From NCBI GenBank assembly GCA_002492525.1, contig DKZA01000011.1, positions 1 to 8,336 on the forward strand: a stretch of 8,336 bases of DNA. The letters run 5' to 3'. The stretch is from Lachnospiraceae bacterium UBA7086. Its GTDB lineage: Bacteria; Bacillota; Clostridia; Lachnospirales; Lachnospiraceae. Position 1 is the stretch's first letter. Each line of letters starts with the position of its first letter. Shown piece after piece: positions 6,519-8,336 of this stretch. The notes beneath the pieces were generated by a model, which was not told where the DNA came from, did no database searches, and saw nothing but the letters and a program-made list of their open reading frames with translations. A program made the position numbers and the translations under genes.

Positions 6519-7382
6519 ATGGAATGGAATGAAAAACTCCAGATCATTATTGACTATGTCGAAGATCATTTACAGCGAAGCGAAGAGCTCATTGACAACG
6601 AAGAAATCTCAAAAATCGCAGAGTGTTCTTTTGGCTTTTTTCAAAAGGTATTTTCCTACATGAACGGTATTAGTTTTGCTGAATACATTCGCTTGCGGAA
6701 ATTAACTTTAGCCGGGTATGATTTGAAAAGCACTGACTTAAAAGTGATTGATATCAGTTACAAATATGGCTATGATTCTCCTACCTCATTTACAAAAGCA
6801 TTTCAGCTTTTTCATGGAGTATCCCCAAGAGAGGCACGGAATCAAAATGTCGTTCTAAAAGTTTTTCCGAAAATGCAGCTGTCAGAACGGCATGAATATT
6901 CGTGGAAGCTTGAAGCAAAAGACGGTTTTCGGTTAGTGGGGAAAAGCATCGTCGTATCCTGCGAAAATAATCTGCACTTCAAGAAAATACCAGAGTTTTG
7001 GAATGTATGTCAACGTAATGGTATCTTTGCGAAGCTGATTGCAATAGATACCGCTGTTCCCAAAGGGATATTCGGTCTCTTTGGCGCTTATGATGAGCAG
7101 TTAAATGAAATGGAGTATTCTATCATGGCCATATCCGATCAGGAAGCGCCGCAAGGTTTTACTGAAATCAGGATTCCGCCTGCTACATGGGCAGTTTTTG
7201 ATTGTAGAGGCCCCGTTCCCCAGGCAATTCAGAAAGGCTGGCAATACCTGAACGAAGAATGGCTTGTCAAATATCCGTTTCAACACGCACAATGCCCGGA
7301 AGTGGAATGGTACAGCAATGGAAATGTATATGACAGCAACTATTTAAGTCAAATATGGATACCAATTATGGAGGAGGAATAA
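6519..7382 (+). CDS. AraC-family transcriptional regulator with GyrI-like effector-binding domain
   Basis: A 287-residue DNA-binding regulator with the Rob-like order of an N-terminal AraC domain and a C-terminal GyrI-like small-molecule-binding domain. Residues 1-107 hold the two helix-turn-helix units (first around 28-60); the family signature runs 84-107 and includes GYDSPTSFTKAFQLFHG, then VSPREAR. Residues about 115-287 form the GyrI-like domain, with GIFGLFGAYDEQ, YSIMAIS and the late EVEWYSNGNVYDS segment. Such proteins often respond to hydrophobic or cationic compounds, but the ligand here is unknown. The start ATG at 6519 follows AAAGGAG with a 6-base spacer and gives the usual family length; the upstream ATG at 6426 overlaps the promoter. 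It is followed after 3 bp by the ASCH-like gene, whose ribosome binding site lies in its last codons, so the two are very probably cotranscribed. Confidence 0.92.
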   Translation: MEWNEKLQIIIDYVEDHLQRSEELIDNEEISKIAECSFGFFQKVFSYMNGISFAEYIRLRKLTLAGYDLKSTDLKVIDISYKYGYDSPTSFTKAFQLFHGVSPREARNQNVVLKVFPKMQLSERHEYSWKLEAKDGFRLVGKSIVVSCENNLHFKKIPEFWNVCQRNGIFAKLIAIDTAVPKGIFGLFGAYDEQLNEMEYSIMAISDQEAPQGFTEIRIPPATWAVFDCRGPVPQAIQKGWQYLNEEWLVKYPFQHAQCPEVEWYSNGNVYDSNYLSQIWIPIMEEE

Positions 7383-7385
7383 GAA

Positions 7386-7922
7386 ATGGTACATTTAGTT
7401 TACTGTGATAACGCAGGCAAAAAAGGTGAAAAAGTATTAGATAAAATTTTAGCCGGAACTAAGACGATGATCGTGCGGGGAGCAGCCGGAAGAAAAATTC
7501 CCCACAGCAGAGTTTTTGCCGGAGAACGACTTTACTTCATGGAAAAAGGCAGTGCAAAGGTAACGGCAACCGCCATTGTAAAAGACGTGCAAAATCTTGT
7601 AAAACTGTCCGATGAAGAAATCACAAAAACTCTTGCGGATAATCAGAACAAATTAAACTTATCGGATAAGCAAAAGGTACGATGGCATAAGAAGTGTCTG
7701 TGCTTAGTGGAATTTGAAAATGTCAAAGAAATAGATCCTCTTGCTTTTGAACATCAGGGAAACATGGATGACTGGCTTATTTTAGAAAAAATCGAAGACG
7801 TGATTGCAGGAACAAGTATTCCTTACAATTACAATAATTCTAAATTCTTAATTTTATCGGCAAAAAAAGTAAATTTGCTTCGCAAATTAACTTTGCGAGA
7901 TCCGCTCCGCGGCCTCGGATAA
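7386..7922 (+). CDS. Small ASCH/PUA-like protein of unknown function with repeat-derived C-terminus
   Basis: A 178-residue soluble protein. Residues 14-68 (VLDKILAGTKTMIVRG..., then P.SRV.AGERLYF, then KVTATAIVKDV) resemble the beta-barrel of ASCH/PUA-like domains, which bind RNA or modified nucleotides; this is a fold-level guess, not a firm assignment. The middle is charged (SDEEITKTLADNQ), and a second conserved-looking block ends at IPYNYNNSKF. The start at 7386 has GGAGGAGG 8 bases upstream, within the end of the AraC gene, so translation is probably coupled. Residues 159-178 (AKKVNLLRKLTLRDPLRGLG) are encoded by the right structured repeat, so the natural C-terminus may have been replaced when the repeat arrived. 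It could be a partner or target of the upstream regulator, or an unrelated passenger. Confidence 0.75.
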   Translation: MVHLVYCDNAGKKGEKVLDKILAGTKTMIVRGAAGRKIPHSRVFAGERLYFMEKGSAKVTATAIVKDVQNLVKLSDEEITKTLADNQNKLNLSDKQKVRWHKKCLCLVEFENVKEIDPLAFEHQGNMDDWLILEKIEDVIAGTSIPYNYNNSKFLILSAKKVNLLRKLTLRDPLRGLG

Positions 7923-7943
7923 GCGGTGGAATTTCCTATTATA
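7862..7943 (-). repeat. Right copy of the inverted structured repeat
   Basis: Read on the minus strand, the core 7939 down to 7893 aligns without gaps to 4913-4959 (42 of 47 identical). Hairpin 1 (7896-7917) keeps the CGAG...GGA...CTCG architecture. One T-A pair of the left copy is C-G here, a compensatory change. Hairpin 2 (7869-7891) has a different sequence, AATTTGC/GCAAATT around a GAA loop, but the same position and triloop form, and is followed by seven Ts on the minus strand. The plus strand of this copy encodes the last 20 codons of the ASCH-like gene. Confidence 0.88.
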
Positions 7944-7944
7944 C

Positions 7945-7990
7945 AAAAAGAGAGTACCTGGCGTTTGGCCGGTACTTTTTATTGTTTTAT
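7945..7990 (+). terminator. Intrinsic terminator after the AraC/ASCH pair
   Basis: AGTACC (7953-7958) pairs with GGTACT (7971-7976), continued inward by GGC/GCC around a GTTTG loop with one bulged T, and is followed by TTTTTATTGTTTTAT. The A-run before the stem could give weaker leftward termination. Confidence 0.85.
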
Positions 7991-7998
7991 TCCAAGGA

Positions 7999-8046
7999 TT
8001 GACAAAATCATTTTCGCGTTTTATAATATAATTCTTGTTATATAAC
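7999..8046 (+). promoter_or_regulatory. Consensus sigma-A promoter and palindrome upstream of the TetR gene
   Basis: TTGACA (7999-8004), a 17-base spacer and TATAAT (8022-8027) give a perfect sigma-A consensus, with a start expected near 8034. The palindrome GTTATATAAC (8037-8046) lies right after that start and is a candidate autoregulatory operator for the TetR protein. The operator role is inferred from position only. Confidence 0.75.
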
Positions 8047-8073
8047 GTAAATTATTAAACAGGAGAAAAAGCC

Positions 8074-8336
8074 ATGCCGCCAAAACCTAAAATCACAAGA
8101 GATATGGTTATTGACGCTGCATTTGATGTAGCCCGCAAAACAGGTGCGGAAAACATCAATGCACGGACAGTATCAAAACAACTAAACTGTTCCACACAGC
8201 CCGTTATGTATCATTTTGCAACGATTGAAAAATTAAAAAAAGCTGCTTATAAAAAAGCAGATGAATATCATACGGAATATTTGATGAACATTCCAGAAAC
8301 ACAGGAAGATACAATGCTTGGAATCGGGTTGAATTA
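8074..8336 (+). CDS. TetR/AcrR-family transcriptional regulator (partial, N-terminal 87 residues)
   Basis: The N-terminal DNA-binding domain of a TetR-type regulator; the ligand-binding C-terminal part lies beyond the window. Residues 7-55 form the three-helix TetR domain: ITRDMVIDAAFDVARKTG (7-24), NARTVSKQL (29-37) and a recognition helix around STQPVMYHF (40-48), followed by the usual K-L-x-x-A helix start. The family usually has V/I-Y-x-x-F at the end of the recognition helix, matching M45-Y46-H47-F48. The ATG at 8074 follows AGGAG with 8 bases between. The gene has a consensus promoter and a palindrome near its start site, so autoregulation is likely. The target genes and ligand cannot be told. 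Confidence 0.92.
   Translation, partial: MPPKPKITRDMVIDAAFDVARKTGAENINARTVSKQLNCSTQPVMYHFATIEKLKKAAYKKADEYHTEYLMNIPETQEDTMLGIGLN

Noticed and set aside
4913..7943. Classical DNA transposon with terminal inverted repeats
   Set aside because: No transposase or integrase is encoded between the repeats and no clear target-site duplication is visible beyond a shared TATA-like sequence, so I call it only a repeat-bounded cassette.
1..8336. CRISPR arrays, tRNA or rRNA genes
   Set aside because: No regularly spaced direct repeats and no recognisable tRNA or rRNA sequence were seen on either strand by eye; a tRNAscan or Infernal run would be decisive.

Overview
The window looks like a chromosomal segment of a low-to-mid GC Gram-positive anaerobe of the Clostridia, most likely a gut Lachnospiraceae-type Bacillota. 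This is inferred from strong AGGAGG-type ribosome binding sites, sigma-A promoters with 17-bp spacers, ArgR/AhrC-like AT-rich operators, and family resemblances (PrdX-type editing protein, DUF4143 ATPase, AraC protein with a GyrI-like domain). I cannot assign a species from sequence alone.

Left part (1-3218, minus strand): five genes run leftward, in transcription order argC, a dCMP/cytidine-type deaminase, a PrdX/YbaK-type Ala-tRNA(Pro) editing protein, a GNAT acetyltransferase and an aldo/keto reductase cut by the window edge. Gaps are 12-91 bp with no clear terminator between them, so they could be one operon read from the argC promoter.

Divergent control region (3219-3615): argC and argG are divergently transcribed. 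Between them are a sigma-A promoter for each gene and an AT-rich stretch with two ARG-box-like sites, about 22 bp centre to centre, abutting the argG -35 box. argG (3616-4839) is intact and ends at a good intrinsic terminator. argC (N-acetylglutamyl-phosphate reduction) and argG (citrulline to argininosuccinate) are both arginine biosynthesis steps.

Cassette (about 4913-7943): a lower-GC segment is bracketed by two inverted copies of a structured repeat (42 of 47 core positions identical, followed by a second hairpin and a T-run). Inside are a minus-strand AAA ATPase with a DUF4143/PD-(D/E)XK-like C-terminus and, divergently, an AraC-family regulator with an effector-binding domain in tandem with a small ASCH/PUA-like protein. 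The stop codon of the ATPase touches one repeat, and the last 20 or so codons of the ASCH-like gene lie inside the other. No transposase or integrase is visible.

Right edge: an intrinsic terminator, a consensus sigma-A promoter (TTGACA-17-TATAAT) with a palindrome near the expected transcription start, and the N-terminal DNA-binding part of a TetR-family regulator that runs off the window. The most unusual observation is the pair of inverted structured repeats flanking the ATPase/AraC/ASCH genes. The rest is ordinary housekeeping and accessory content.
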